Positions 1 through 9,825 of a stretch of 64,000 nt of DNA are shown piece after piece. The position numbers were made by a program, and so were the translations under genes. This stretch comes from CAWBQO01 sp963790965. Lineage in GTDB: Bacteria > Bacteroidota > Rhodothermia > Rhodothermales > DASSAV01. Each line of letters begins with the position of its first letter. The stretch's first letter is position 1. The notes beneath the pieces are model-generated. The model saw only the letters and a program-made list of their open reading frames with translations, was not told the DNA's origin and did not search any database. The stretch covers positions 434,001 through 498,000 of the forward strand of contig CAWBQO010000001.1 of assembly GCA_963790965.1 (NCBI GenBank), given 5' to 3'.

Positions 1-24
1 CCGGTGGAGGGCCGAACTCCAGAA

Positions 25-57
25 GCCCCTCTTCGTGCAGCCCGAATGAGAGGGGGC
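25..57 (-). terminator. Hairpin just downstream of the chemoreceptor gene
   Basis: The arms GCCCCTCT (25-32) and AGAGGGGGC (49-57) pair with one bulged base and lie directly after the stop of the minus-strand chemoreceptor. No T-run follows, so a factor-independent terminator is only possible. Confidence 0.35.
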
Positions 58-60
58 GGA

Positions 61-2307
61 TTAGTCTATGTGCGGAAGGCTCGGCAAGCCGTCGCCCGGC
101 GCCAGATGGCTCTTGGAAAGACGAACCGTCTCCGTCCGGGTGCCGCCTAGTTCAAAACCTTGCAGCAGGCGGCGCAGGTCATCCGTGAGCCGGTTCAACC
201 CGTCGGCCAACTGCGCGATCTGCGACACGCCGAGGGCGGACTCGTGAGAGACAGTCGAAATTGCGTCGACGCTCCGCGCAATCTGTTCGCTGGTGGCGGA
301 TTGCTCCTCGCTTGCCGCTGCTATCTGCGTCACCCGGTCCACCACCGACTGCGCCTCGCCAACGACCTTCTCCAGTGACGCGCGCGCGCGCCCGGCGAGA
401 TCAATACCGCTCTCGACCTCCTCTCCACCCTGCTTCATCGCGACCACAGCCGCGCCCGCCTCGTGCTGGATGGCCGCTACCATGTCCGCGATCTTTTTCG
501 TAGCCGCCCCCGTCCGTTCAGCGAGCTTCCGCACCTCGTCCGCTACGACCGCGAAGCCGCGGCCGTGCTCTCCGGCCCGCGCCGCCTCAATGGCCGCGTT
601 GAGCGCCAACAGGTTAGTCTGGTCCGCGATGCCGTCGATAACTTCCGTGATCTCGCCGATCTCGCGGCTCGATGCGCCAAGGCGCAGGACCGTCTCGGAC
701 GCGCTTCGCACCACATCGGCTATCTTTTCGATCTTCTCTACGGTCTCGGCGACGACCCGGCTCCCCTCCGACGCCGCAGCCCCGTTTCCTTCCGCCACAC
801 CCGCCGCTTCGCCAGCCGAGCGGGTGTTCTCCATGATGGTGCGCACCATCTCTTCGACCGCCGCGGCTACCTCGCCGGACTGCGCGGACTGCTCTTGCGC
901 CCCGGCAGCCAGTTCCTCGCTGGAAGCCGATATTTGCGTTGCCGAACTGGCAGTGGCCTCAACCGCTGCGTGTACTTCTTCGATCGTGCGTCGGATATTG
1001 GCAACCGCGTCGTTAAATCCCGCAAACAGCTTCCCTATTTCGTCGTTCTTCGTGGCGGACAGGCTCGCCGTGAGGTCGCCGGCCGAGAAGCGTTCCATCT
1101 CGCGCAGCATCAGCGCCGTGCTTTCCGCGAGGTAGTTGCGCTCGGCCTCGGATGCGCGGGCGAGATCCTGGGCGGCGCGAGCGTTCTCTTCCGCTTTTTC
1201 CTGCGCCACCATCCCCTTGCGGCGGGCGTCCTGCAACCCCTCAACCATCTTGTTGAAAGCCGTGCCGAGTCGGCCGATTTCGTCGTCCAAGTCGACCGGA
1301 ACCCTTACGTCCAGATCGCCGGCCCCGATTTTCGTAGCTATCTCCAGCAGCCCGCCGACGCGGCGTTGCACCTTATGCCGCAGTATGAACCACATCGTAC
1401 CAACCAGCAAGAAAAGCACCGCGACTATGCCGAGAACTGTCGCAAATGCCGTGTGTATGACTGCCTGCATCACTTCCGGGTGGTAGATGCCGGCCACAAC
1501 GGTGTATCCCCAGTTTTCGTATGGCGCCCGAACCAACTCCCAGTCCGTGCTTTCTGCTGCAGCGGATATCCCCTCTGCCGTCATGTTGGAAGAATGAAAG
1601 AGGACCATACCATCGGCATTCAGAAGTGCGACAAAGCCCTTCTCAAGCACCCGTCCATCGGCCATGAGTTCACCAAGACGTTCAAAAGCAGTAATGGGCT
1701 GCCCTGAGAAGCTCGCGCCGATGATGTTGCCCGTTCCATCTCGAATGGGCGCATAGGCACCGAGGTATTGCTGCCCCACGACATCCACCGTTCCGAAATA
1801 GGGTTTGCCTTCCATCAGGGCGGCATAGGCGCGGGTGCTCTGGGAGAGTGTCGTCCCGGTTGCTCGGCCCCCGTCCGTCGTTTTCACGTTGGTAGAGACC
1901 CGCACGAAATCTATTCCGCTGCGCACGAACAGCGTTGACATTCCGCCCATGGTTCCGGCCACTTCATCCACGATGGCGGTCTCTCCCGTCTGGTTGTGCG
2001 AGCCGAAAAAGAGGCCCGGGACGCGCTGCGCGCCGAGAGTGTAGACCCCGCTAAGGCGCGCGGGGCCAAGCTGACTCGCCATCGCTTCAAGAAGGTCGAT
2101 GCCGCTCTGCAGACGCGCGCTCATCAATTCGTCCGCGAGTCGCAGCGTCTCGACGACCAGGCGCGCCTCGCTGCTCGCATCCTCACGTGCCTCTTCGGAC
2201 AAATCATTATATGATGTTCGAGCAGTAAAAAAGGCGGTAGTTACCCCAATGACGAGGAGCAGGCCGATGACCGGCAACATGAACTGAAATGAAAGACTCT
2301 TCTTCAT
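61..2307 (-). CDS. Methyl-accepting chemotaxis protein with periplasmic Cache-type sensor
   Basis: A 748-residue transmembrane chemoreceptor that passes an extracytoplasmic ligand signal to CheA/CheW. The N-terminus has a membrane segment at about residues 8-28. It is followed by a Cache-like domain (about 35-280, with the Cache-typical stretch GKPYFGTVDVVGQQYLGAYAP), a second membrane segment (about 284-310) and a HAMP domain (about 311-365). A long coiled signalling domain follows. The highly conserved hairpin tip, with DQTNLLALNAAIEAARAGE, lies at about 552-599. There is no C-terminal CheR-docking pentapeptide. No other chemotaxis gene is nearby, so it is an orphan receptor in this window; sugar sensing next to the arabinan locus is inference. 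The frame is intact and the ATG start gives a normal signal-anchor. Confidence 0.93.
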   Translation of the reverse strand: MKKSLSFQFMLPVIGLLLVIGVTTAFFTARTSYNDLSEEAREDASSEARLVVETLRLADELMSARLQSGIDLLEAMASQLGPARLSGVYTLGAQRVPGLFFGSHNQTGETAIVDEVAGTMGGMSTLFVRSGIDFVRVSTNVKTTDGGRATGTTLSQSTRAYAALMEGKPYFGTVDVVGQQYLGAYAPIRDGTGNIIGASFSGQPITAFERLGELMADGRVLEKGFVALLNADGMVLFHSSNMTAEGISAAAESTDWELVRAPYENWGYTVVAGIYHPEVMQAVIHTAFATVLGIVAVLFLLVGTMWFILRHKVQRRVGGLLEIATKIGAGDLDVRVPVDLDDEIGRLGTAFNKMVEGLQDARRKGMVAQEKAEENARAAQDLARASEAERNYLAESTALMLREMERFSAGDLTASLSATKNDEIGKLFAGFNDAVANIRRTIEEVHAAVEATASSATQISASSEELAAGAQEQSAQSGEVAAAVEEMVRTIMENTRSAGEAAGVAEGNGAAASEGSRVVAETVEKIEKIADVVRSASETVLRLGASSREIGEITEVIDGIADQTNLLALNAAIEAARAGEHGRGFAVVADEVRKLAERTGAATKKIADMVAAIQHEAGAAVVAMKQGGEEVESGIDLAGRARASLEKVVGEAQSVVDRVTQIAAASEEQSATSEQIARSVDAISTVSHESALGVSQIAQLADGLNRLTDDLRRLLQGFELGGTRTETVRLSKSHLAPGDGLPSLPHID

Positions 2308-2711
2308 CTGGATCTGGCTTTACAGGTACCGAGCGACCCCGCCTTCCGCGGGTCCCGTCAGTTCGTGGTCGGTAAGAGTGGGTTTGTGGGCGCGCAAGGG
2401 GCACCCTCCCGGTGTATCGGCATAATGGATAAGTTATGTATAGCTGTGGCGAGAAATTTATATTGTCACTAATGAGCGGGTGAGGGCTGTTGCATAAGAA
2501 GTGCGCTGCCCTCATCCTTCTATGCCGTAGACGTGTCGTCTACGGCTCGGCAGAACGCTCCCGAGATTCATGCTGAACGCAGTGAAGCATCTTAGCCTGC
2601 CGCGAGGTGAGAGGCTGCGCTACCACCGTGAATAGCACATCGCCCCTCCCTCCGGGTGTGGAGAGAGGGGCGATTGTATAAAGAACTGCGGCCACTTCCG
2701 GGCCTCCGGCT
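2308..2711. other. Intergenic region between chemoreceptor and symporter genes
   Basis: About 400 bases without a convincing gene. It holds the upstream region of the chemoreceptor (an AT-rich stretch near 2420-2470) and the terminator hairpin of the arabinose operon at 2639-2674. A short minus-strand open frame here has no recognisable protein features and is not called. Confidence 0.6.
2639..2674 (-). terminator. Terminator-like hairpin ending the arabinose operon
   Basis: A perfect 10-bp inverted repeat, ATCGCCCCTC (2639-2648) and GAGGGGCGAT (2665-2674), with a 16-base loop. It lies 37 bases past the symporter stop. No strong T-run follows on the minus strand. Confidence 0.55.
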
Positions 2712-4476
2712 TTAGAGCCAGAAGCTGAAGTATATGTACACGCCCACTACGAGCACGAGCACGATCGTCGTGCCGATGATCTCCGGCATCTTCGATCTTG
2801 GCGGTTCGTCGTGCGGATGTTCCGAGGCGGGCACCTGCACGGGTGACTGCGCCGTCGCCGCGTTCGGCTCGCGAACCTGAACACCGGTCCGCCGCCGCTT
2901 CGCACCTGCCGACTCGTACGTCAAGCCCTCAACTTTCTCCTCCGGCGGCGCGTCGGTCATATACGAAAGCACCACGATGAGCACAATTGAGATGACGAAG
3001 AGCACGCCGGCGTAGTAGTAGCCGTTAAACGCGCCGATGGCGCCGAACACGCCGGTCGGCGCCATGACGCCGCTCTGCACCAGCGTCTGGAGCGTCAGCT
3101 TGGCCATGCCGAGCACGAACCCGACGAGCAGCCCCCAGAAAGCGCCTGTCGGCGTTGATGCGCCGGTTGAAAAGGCCGAGCAGGAACACGGCCGCGATCG
3201 GTGGGGCCAGGAAGCTCTGCACGTTCTGCAGGTAGTCGTAGAGCCCGGCGATCCGCTCCGACACGATCTTCATGATCGGAATCCAGAGGAGGCCGAAGAC
3301 CACGACCACGCCTGTCGCGAGCCGTCCGACGCGGACGAGATGCGGCCTCGGGCTTGCCCGGCCGCAGCTTCTCGTAGATGTCCACCGTGAAGAGCGTCGC
3401 GCAGGAGTTGAAGAGCGACGCCAGCGAACTCATCAGCGCCGAGAGGAGGCTGCCGACCACGAGCCCGCGAAGGCCGATCGGGAGCAGAGCTCGCCACCAT
3501 CGTCGGGAACACCATGTCGCCCATGATCTCGCCGTTCGCGCCCATCGGGATCGGAGAGCAGGCCCTTCTCGTGGAGCGCGTAGCCGATCATGCCCGGGAC
3601 GAGGAAGATGAAGACGGGGAAGAGCTTGAGGAAGCCGCCCCAGATCGGCGCCGCGCGCGCGTCTGTGAGGGAGCGGGCGGCGAGCGTTCGCTGCACGATG
3701 TACTGGTCCGTGCACCAGTACCAGATGCCGATGATCGGCGAGGCGATCATCACGCCGAGCCACGGGAACGTCCGGGTCGGAGTTGGGCCGCCAGAGGGCG
3801 AACTGCTGCGCGTTCTCGCGCGACGAATGCGCCTGCATCTCGCCCCACCCGCCGAGCTTCGTAGAGCCCGAAGAAGGTGATGAAGGCGGACCCAAGGATG
3901 AGCAGACCCGTCTGGAGCACCTCGGTGTAGACGACGGCGCGCAGGCCGCCGAAGACCGTGTAGATGCCCGTCAGGATAACGGTCGTGAAGGCGCCGATCC
4001 AGAAGGCGTTGTCCGGCGTGCCGAAAGTGTCCGGGCAGCAGCGTGCGGAAGACGAGCGCGCCCGCGTAGACCGTGACGGAGACCTTCGTGAAGACGTACG
4101 CCACGAGGGAGACGATGGAGAGCACCCAGCGGCTGCGGGCGTCGAAGCCGCTTCTCCAGGAACTCCGGCATGGTGAATACGCCCGAGCGGTAGTAGAACG
4201 GCACGAACACCCAGGCGAGAAGCATGAGCACCCAGGCGTGCAGCTCCCAGTGGGCCTGCGCCATCCCGTTGTGCGCGCCGCTGCCGGCAAGCCCGACGAT
4301 GTGCTCGGAGCCGATGTTGGAGGCGAAGACGGATGCGCCGACGGCGAACCAGCCGACGTCGCGGCCGGCCAGGAAGTAGTCCGTCGACGTGTCGAGGTTC
4401 TGCGGGCGGACCACCAGACGATCGCCGACGATGGCGAGAAGTAGATGGCGATGATGACCCAGTCGATCGGCGTCAT
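2712..4476 (-). CDS. Sodium/sugar symporter, SSS (SGLT) family, frame-broken
   Basis: An inner-membrane Na+/sugar cotransporter, probably importing L-arabinose for the genes upstream. Translating across frames gives one continuous SSS protein of about 588 residues, normal for the family. It starts MTPIDWVIIAIYF, continues with DYFLAGRDVGWFAVGASVFA and GSEHIVGLAGSGA (sodium/sugar-site region), and has YDYLQNVQSFLAPPIAAV near the C-terminus. The last segment ends in a hydrophobic helix (VLVVGVYIYFSFWL). The reading frame is interrupted about eight times (near 4440, 4150, 4025, 3860, 3550, 3485, 3345 and 3140) with no loss of conserved blocks, which favours indel errors over true decay. The ATG overlaps the araD stop as ATGA. 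Last gene of the ara operon. The substrate is inferred from context. Confidence 0.8.
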
Positions 4477-5270
4477 TTGCGTAGGATGATGTTGAGCGAG
4501 GTGAGGGTGCGAGGCTGCGACAGAACCGGCCGCAGCCGGCGTCATGATGGCTGCCGCCGGACGCGCCTGGCCGTAGTAGGCCCCGGGGCCGTGCTTGCGC
4601 AAGAAGTGCTTGTCGAGCAGCGCCTGGTCTACGGCACGCGCCTCGCGCGTTGAGCAGCAGCGTGTGAAGGGCCATCCGCGCCACGGCCTCCAGCACGATG
4701 GCGTTCTCAACGGCCTTCGGCGAGGTGCGCGCCCCAGGCGAACGGGCCGTGCCCGGCGACCAGCACGCCCGGCACGTCGGCCGGGGTCGATGCCGTCCTT
4801 CCGGAAGCGCTCCACGATCACGACGCCCGTGTTGCAGCTCGTAGTCGTCGCGGATCTCCTCCTCGCGCATCCGGCGCGTGACGGGAACCGCGCCGTAGAA
4901 GTGGTCGGCGTGGGTGGTGCCGAAGCACGGCAGCTCGCGCTCGGCCTGCGCCCAGCACACGGCGTGGCTGCGAGTGCGTGTGGACGATCCCGCCGATGGC
5001 TCCGAACGAGCTGGTAGAGGTGCAGGTGCGTCGGCGTGTCGGAGGACGGCCGCAGATCGCTGCCGTCCACGGCACCTGTGGCGAGGTCCAGCGACGACCA
5101 TGTCGTCGGGCGAGAGGCGTCGTAGGCGACGCCGCTCGGCTTGATGGCCATGACGCCGGCCTCGCGGTCCACTCCGCTCGCGTTGCCCCAGGTGAGCATC
5201 AACGAGTCCGGCTTCGACGATGCCGAGGTTGGCCGGCGTAGACGGCCTTCCGCAGTGCCTCGTGGGCCAT
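4473..5270 (-). CDS. araD: L-ribulose-5-phosphate 4-epimerase, frame-broken
   Basis: Converts L-ribulose-5-phosphate to D-xylulose-5-phosphate, the last step of L-arabinose catabolism, in the cytoplasm. Pieced across frames it has the class II aldolase/AraD blocks: LTWGNASGVDR, IKPSGVAYD, the metal-binding HTH of IVHTHS, ELPCFGTTHADHFYGAVPVTR, and VAGHGPFAWG. It ends near YYGQ like Escherichia coli AraD but with a tail of about 30 residues. The start at 5270 (MAHEALRKAVYA) is preceded by GAGGTGA, and the ATG shares its A with the araB stop (TGATG). The stop overlaps the symporter start (ATGA). Several single-base shifts interrupt the frame, for example an extra G near 5232 and another near 5206, while every motif survives. 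Confidence 0.85.
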
Positions 5271-6961
5271 CAGCGTCTCACCTCGTCGCGCATGTCGAGC
5301 AGTGTCTTTCATCACGTCCGACAGGTCGTCCGTCGAACCGGCTCACGCCGAAGGCGTCATGCAGCCGGCGGTAAAGGGCGAACAGGCGATCGTACGACGG
5401 CTTGCCGCTCTGGATCCGGCCGGAAGACACGGTCCTGCACGCCAGTCATACGCGTCACGGCGGAGTCGAACGAATCGTGTCCGCCGGCAGCGGCACCCGC
5501 TACGACCGCGCCGCTCATGGCCGCGCCGAGCGCGCACGTCTGGTCGCTACGTGAAATCATCACCGGGCGGCCCATCACGTCGGCGTAGATCTGCATCACC
5601 ATCGGGTTCTTCGCCGAGATGCCGCCGCAGTTGACGATCCGCTCCACCGGCACCCCGTACTCCTCGTATCGCTCCATGATCACGCGCGCGCCGAAGGCCG
5701 TCGCCTCGACGAAGCGCGCGGTAGATCTCGGCCGGCGTCGTGTGGAGCGTCAGGCCCAGCGATCAATCCCGGTCAGCCGCTGGTCCACGAGCACGGTCCG
5801 GTTGCCGTTGTGCCAGTCGAGCGCGAGCAGGCCGCTCTCGCCAGGCTCGCAGTTGCTCGGCCTCGTCCGTCAGCTCCGCGTGGCTCTTTCCTTCCGGCTT
5901 GATCGTCCCGACGAACCAGTTGAAGATGTCGCCCACGGCCGACTTTGCCCGGCCTCGAGCCCGTACTGCCCCGGCAGCACCGACTCCGGCACGATCCCGC
6001 ACAGACCCGGGATGTCCGCGAGGTCCTGTCCGAGCGGTGCGACCATGAGGTCGCACGTGGAGGTGCCGATGATCTTGACGAGCGTTCCCGGCGCGATGCC
6101 GGAGCCGACCGCGCCCAGGTGCGCGTCGAAGGCGCCGACGGCGACCGGGATGCCTCGGCGCAGACCCAGCCGTTCCGCCCACTCCGGTCGTCAGCGCACC
6201 CGACTGCCTCGGCGGCATTGTGCGCCTTATCCGGCAGCGAGGCACCGATGCGCGCCAGCTTCGGGTCGAGCGCCGCAAGGAACTCCTCGTCCGGATAGCC
6301 GCCCCACGCTTCGTGGAACATCGCCTTGTGACCGGCCGCGCAAATGCCGCGCCGGATTTCGCCGACGCCGGTCGGTCCCCGTCAGCACGGCCGGGCATCC
6401 AGTCCGCGAGCTCCACCCACGTCGCGGCCGCGTCGAAGACGGCTTCATCGACGTGCAGGCAGCGGAGGATCTTGGACCAGAACCACTCGGACGAGTAGAC
6501 GCCGCCGCACTTGCCGAGGTACTCCGGCCGCAGTTCTTGCGCCGTGGCGGTGATCTCCGCCGCCTCGGCGTGGCCGGTGTGGTCCTTCCAGAGCCAGACG
6601 TACGCATTCACGATTGTCCTTGAAGCGCGGATCGAACGCAAGCGGGCGGCCGTCCGTTGTCCACCGGCAGCGGCGTGGAGCCGGTGGTGTCCACGCCGAT
6701 GCCGATCACCTCCTCCGGGCGCGCGCCCCTGCCGGCGGCCTCAGCCAGTGCGGCTCGGACACTCGCCTCCAGCCCGTCCAGGTAGTCCTGCGGGTTCTGT
6801 CGCGCGAGGTTCGGGTCCCGCGCGTCGAGCAGGATGCCTGCCTTTCCGGAAGGGTAAGGGAAAACGCCGGTCCCGACCTCCTCCCCCGTCCGCACGTCCA
6901 CGACCATCGCGCGGACGGAGTTGGTGCCATAGTCCAGCCCGACGGCGTACTTGTCGCTCAT
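5270..6961 (-). CDS. araB: L-ribulokinase, frame-broken
   Basis: An ATP-dependent FGGY kinase that phosphorylates L-ribulose to L-ribulose-5-phosphate. The intact N-terminal part (MSDKYAVGLDYGTNSVRAMV, then GIGVDTTGSTPLPVD) is the FGGY phosphate-binding region. A C-terminal part carries VERIVNCGGISAKNPMVMQI and SDQTCALGAAMSGAV, typical of the ATP-side domain of AraB. The span is 564 codons, equal to the usual AraB length (566 in E. coli), even though at least eight frame breaks occur between about 6630 and 5290. This is what compensating base-call indels would give. The stop overlaps the araD start and the gap to the upstream isomerase gene is 29 bases, so the three enzymes are an operon. Confidence 0.87.
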
Positions 6962-6990
6962 GGTTCTTTTGCCAAAAGACGAAGGGGCGA

Positions 6991-8515
6991 TCAGGCGTGG
7001 CTATACACGTCCCAATCCATGTACTTGCTCAGCGCCTCCGCAACAGCACCGGAAACCTCCGCGCGCGTCGCGGCCACGTGGTGCTCGAAGCCGTTCTCGC
7101 AGATGTGCGAGAGCAACTTCTGCAGGTTCGGCACCTCAAAGACGCCGTAGCCGCCGAAGGTTTGCAGCTCGTCATCGGTGAACGTGCCCTCCCCGACGTA
7201 TGCGCGAATCTTGCCGTTCAGGTCGTCGGTCGAGACGCGGGCATAGGTAAAAGGCCCCGGCGTAATGCGCCCGACGATGGTGCCGTAGGTGTTCTCCTTG
7301 CCGACTGTCCCGGCAATGATCTCCTGGTAGTCCATCTTGAGATCCGCTTGTTCGGCCCGTCGAAGAAGCCTTTGGGAAGGTTGGAGCAGTGGAAGACGAC
7401 GCCCTTATTCGGGTCGCTGCCGAAGTTGTTGTTCCAGTCGAGCAGCGCTGCCGGCACGCGGGCGGCCTGCTGAAGGACGTACATGCTGAGCGTGCCCACA
7501 ATGTCGCTCTCGCAGGCGCTCGCCATGAGCTTGTTGCTCATCATGCTCATTGCGGTGCAGGGAACGACGCCGTAGAACTCTTCGAGCGATGTCCAGCACT
7601 GGATGGCCGTCGCTGAAAGCCCCTGCGCGTCCATGAACTCGTCGATGGCGACGCCGAGCTTGGCCATCTTCATCAGGCTCTCTGCCGGTATGCCGTCCAC
7701 GCGCGTGTAGGCGCGCATCTCCTCTATCTTTGCTTTTACGGCCGGCGCGTCGTCGCCCATGCGCCGGATCCAGCCAAGGACCTCCGAGAGGTCCAGCGTC
7801 TCGACCGAGATACCGCTGCGCTCGAGCAGTTTCTCGCTATAGCGCACCGTATTGAACGCGGCCGGCCGCGCGCCGATCTGCCCGATGCTGAGGTTCTTGA
7901 GGGAACGAACCACGCGGCAAGTGGCTGCAAACTTCGAAGGTCCGCCGCGAAGGCTTCGCTCTCAGGGTCCATGGTGTGCTTCGTCGTGAGCGTGAACTTG
8001 ATGCCGTACTGCCGCAGGTTGTTGCAGCAGGACATCTTCCCGCAGAAGGAGTCGCGCCGGTTGACGATCGTCATCTTATCCGCATCATCCTCGAAGGCAT
8101 GGACGAGCACGGGCACGTTCAGGTTGGCCCAGCGAAGGGTGTTCGCGATCGGGCGCTCTTCGCCGAAGTTGGGCAGCGTGATGAGCACGCCGTCGATCTC
8201 ATCGGCGTGTTGCTTGAAGTGATCGGCGCAAAGCCGGGCCTCGGCGTTGTCGGAGATCGCTCCGTTGTTCGTGCTCTCCGCCGGCGTGATGACCACGCGA
8301 ATGCCTTGCCGCTCGAGCACGTCGAGGATGACCTTGCGGCCTTTCTCGCAAAGGTGATCGGGGAAAAAGCCGCGATTACCAACGATCACGCCCAGCGTCA
8401 CGACGCCGGTGTGGGCGGAAAGCGGCGAAACCGGGTGCGCTTCCGCTGAAGCAGGGGTGGCGTCCGGCGTAAAGGGGGTTCCTGACTCCCGTTCGGTTCC
8501 TGGTCTTGATCCCAT
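6991..8515 (-). CDS. FucI-like (COG2407-type) sugar isomerase, probable L-arabinose isomerase, two frameshifts
   Basis: Probably catalyses the aldose-ketose step L-arabinose to L-ribulose, since it leads an operon with araB and araD. The sequence is not classical AraA. It belongs to the L-fucose isomerase-like family: LGVIVGNRGFFPDHL near the N-terminus, RRDSFCGKMSCCNNLRQYG, QCWTSLEEFYGVVPCTAMS, LLDWNNNFGSDPNKGVVFHC, and a C-terminal GVFEVPNLQKLLSHICENGF. Two frame breaks lie near 7913 and 7350; both can be read through without losing residues. The ATG at 8515 adds about 40 residues before the family's usual first strand, so the real start may be an internal GTG. An alternative is a D-arabinose/L-fucose isomerase, but neither fucose kinase nor fucose aldolase genes are present. 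Confidence 0.75.
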
Positions 8516-8708
8516 ATCGCTACATCAATTTTAGACAAGTTGCGCCTGCCCGCGGCAGACTCTCAGGTGCGCATGGGGGTCGATCACATCGGCTACAAGT
8601 CCGGGAGCAACCATTCAGCGCTTCTGCCCAAAGTACAAAACAAGTTTGAAATATTTAATACGTTTCAGATTCTTTTATCGATCTTTTTATTACCCGCCGA
8701 GGCAGCGT
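8516..8708 (-). promoter_or_regulatory. Control region of the araA-like/araB/araD operon
   Basis: An AT-rich leader between lacI and the isomerase gene. It contains TTTGAAATATTT (8645-8656), 11 of 12 bases identical to the shared motif TTTGAAACATTT found before the arabinan susC and esterase genes. An imperfect LacI-style operator, TAATACGTTTCA (8656-8667), overlaps its edge. On the minus strand a -35-like TTGTAC (8633-8638) sits 6 bases downstream of the motif, the same offset as at the other two sites, but the corresponding -10 is weak. Confidence 0.5.
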
Positions 8709-9740
8709 TCAGCCCTCTGCGCGCGGCGCTGCCGTGGATCCGCGAACAACGAGGTCGGCCTTGATGATCATCTTCTCGATGTCCTTCCCGTTGGCCGCAT
8801 TCACGCTTCGAATCAGCATCTCCGCCGCGTGGCGTCCCATTTCCTTCTTCGGAACACGGACGGTTGTTAGCGGGACGGGCGCGTAGGATGCCATTTCAAT
8901 GTCGTCATACCCGACGACTGAAAGGTCCTGTGGGATGCGGAGGCCAAGCTCGAGCACGGCCCGCATCAGGCCTATGGCGAAAAGATCATTGTAGCACGCG
9001 ACGGCCGTCGGCGGCGCGGTGTTGTCGCGGAAGTAGTCAAGCCCGGTCTTGTAGCCCTCCTCCAGGGTCGCTCCGCCGACAAGCACGTCTTGCTCATGCA
9101 GCACGAGTTCCCGCGCGCTGAACGCCCGCCGCACGCCCTCGATACGTTCATCGCTGTGCATCGAATAGGGCGGCCCGGAGAAATGAACGATGTGCTTGTG
9201 GCCAAGGCCGACGAGATACTCCACGGCAGCCTTCTCCGCCTCCACATTGTCCACGTCCACCATGCTGGCCTGGAGGCCTTTCACGTTCTCTATGAGGACG
9301 AACGGGATGTTGTGCCGTTTAAGCTCAAAGAGGTGCGACAGGTCCGAGTTCGCGTCCAGCAGCGGATTGATGATGAGGCCGTCAACGTCCTTGGCAACGA
9401 GTAGCTGAACGAGCTGCTGTTCGAGCGCGTAGTTTCGCCCGCTGTGCGAGACCAACACGTTGTATCCCGCCTCAGCCGCGGCGTCCTGCGCCCCGATGAT
9501 GATGTCGCCGAAGTACGGGTTCTGGATCTCTTTAACGACCAGGCCGATGCTCTTTTCAACGGACGCCTGCAGCCGCCGTCGAGCCGCGGCGCGAGGCCGG
9601 TAGTTCAGCTCCGTGATGACTTCCAGCACATTTCGCCGCGTGCTGCGGCTAACCGTATCTTTGCGGTTGATCACGGCCGAGACCGTCCCGATGGACACAC
9701 CGGCCCGGGAGGCCACGTCGTGTATGGTTGCGTTCTTCAA
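8709..9740 (-). CDS. LacI-family transcriptional regulator of the arabinose/arabinan locus
   Basis: A 343-residue DNA-binding regulator. The N-terminal helix-turn-helix (TIHDVASRAGVSIGTVSAVINR, with the LacI hinge following at about 45-60) precedes a periplasmic-binding-protein-like sugar domain with IGLVVKEIQNPYFGDIIIGA, a SGPPYSMHSDERIEGVR segment and VVGYDDIEMASYAPVPLTTV. The length is normal and the frame intact, in contrast to its neighbours. It sits between the GH51 gene and the ara catabolic genes, separated from GH51 by a strong hairpin. L-arabinose or an arabino-oligosaccharide as effector is inferred from context. It resembles the second LacI regulator at 50812-51825 over its whole length, suggesting paralogues. 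Confidence 0.9.
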   Translation of the reverse strand: MKNATIHDVASRAGVSIGTVSAVINRKDTVSRSTRRNVLEVITELNYRPRAAARRRLQASVEKSIGLVVKEIQNPYFGDIIIGAQDAAAEAGYNVLVSHSGRNYALEQQLVQLLVAKDVDGLIINPLLDANSDLSHLFELKRHNIPFVLIENVKGLQASMVDVDNVEAEKAAVEYLVGLGHKHIVHFSGPPYSMHSDERIEGVRRAFSARELVLHEQDVLVGGATLEEGYKTGLDYFRDNTAPPTAVACYNDLFAIGLMRAVLELGLRIPQDLSVVGYDDIEMASYAPVPLTTVRVPKKEMGRHAAEMLIRSVNAANGKDIEKMIIKADLVVRGSTAAPRAEG

Positions 9741-9768
9741 AGTTTGGCCGCACGTGTAGAATGAAACA

Positions 9769-9816
9769 AGGCGGGCGGCGAGCGCCGCCGAATCAACTAA
9801 AATACGCCGCCCGCCT
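9769..9816 (-). terminator. Strong hairpin between GH51 and lacI
   Basis: A perfect 12-bp inverted repeat, AGGCGGGCGGCG (9769-9780) and CGCCGCCCGCCT (9805-9816), begins 10 bases past the GH51 stop. On the minus strand it is followed by TTGTTTCATTCT, a weak T-run. It should end or attenuate the arabinanase transcript before lacI. Confidence 0.7.
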
Positions 9817-9825
9817 CACCTTTCG

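Noticed and set aside
1..49. Possible C-terminal tail of a plus-strand gene ending RWRAELQKPLFVQPE at a TGA (47-49).
   Set aside because: Only 15 codons are visible with no motif, and the same bases form the hairpin after the chemoreceptor gene.
293..1707. Long plus-strand open frames antisense to the chemoreceptor (and similar antisense frames over susC, trkA and the ugd genes).
   Set aside because: They arise from high GC; their translations are Arg/Ala/Ser-rich without domains and oppose well-supported genes.
2712..7000. True pseudogenisation of symporter, araD and araB.
   Set aside because: All motifs are kept in order, lengths are normal and shifts compensate; the intact lacI and PUL would make little sense without catabolism. 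Error is preferred but not proven.
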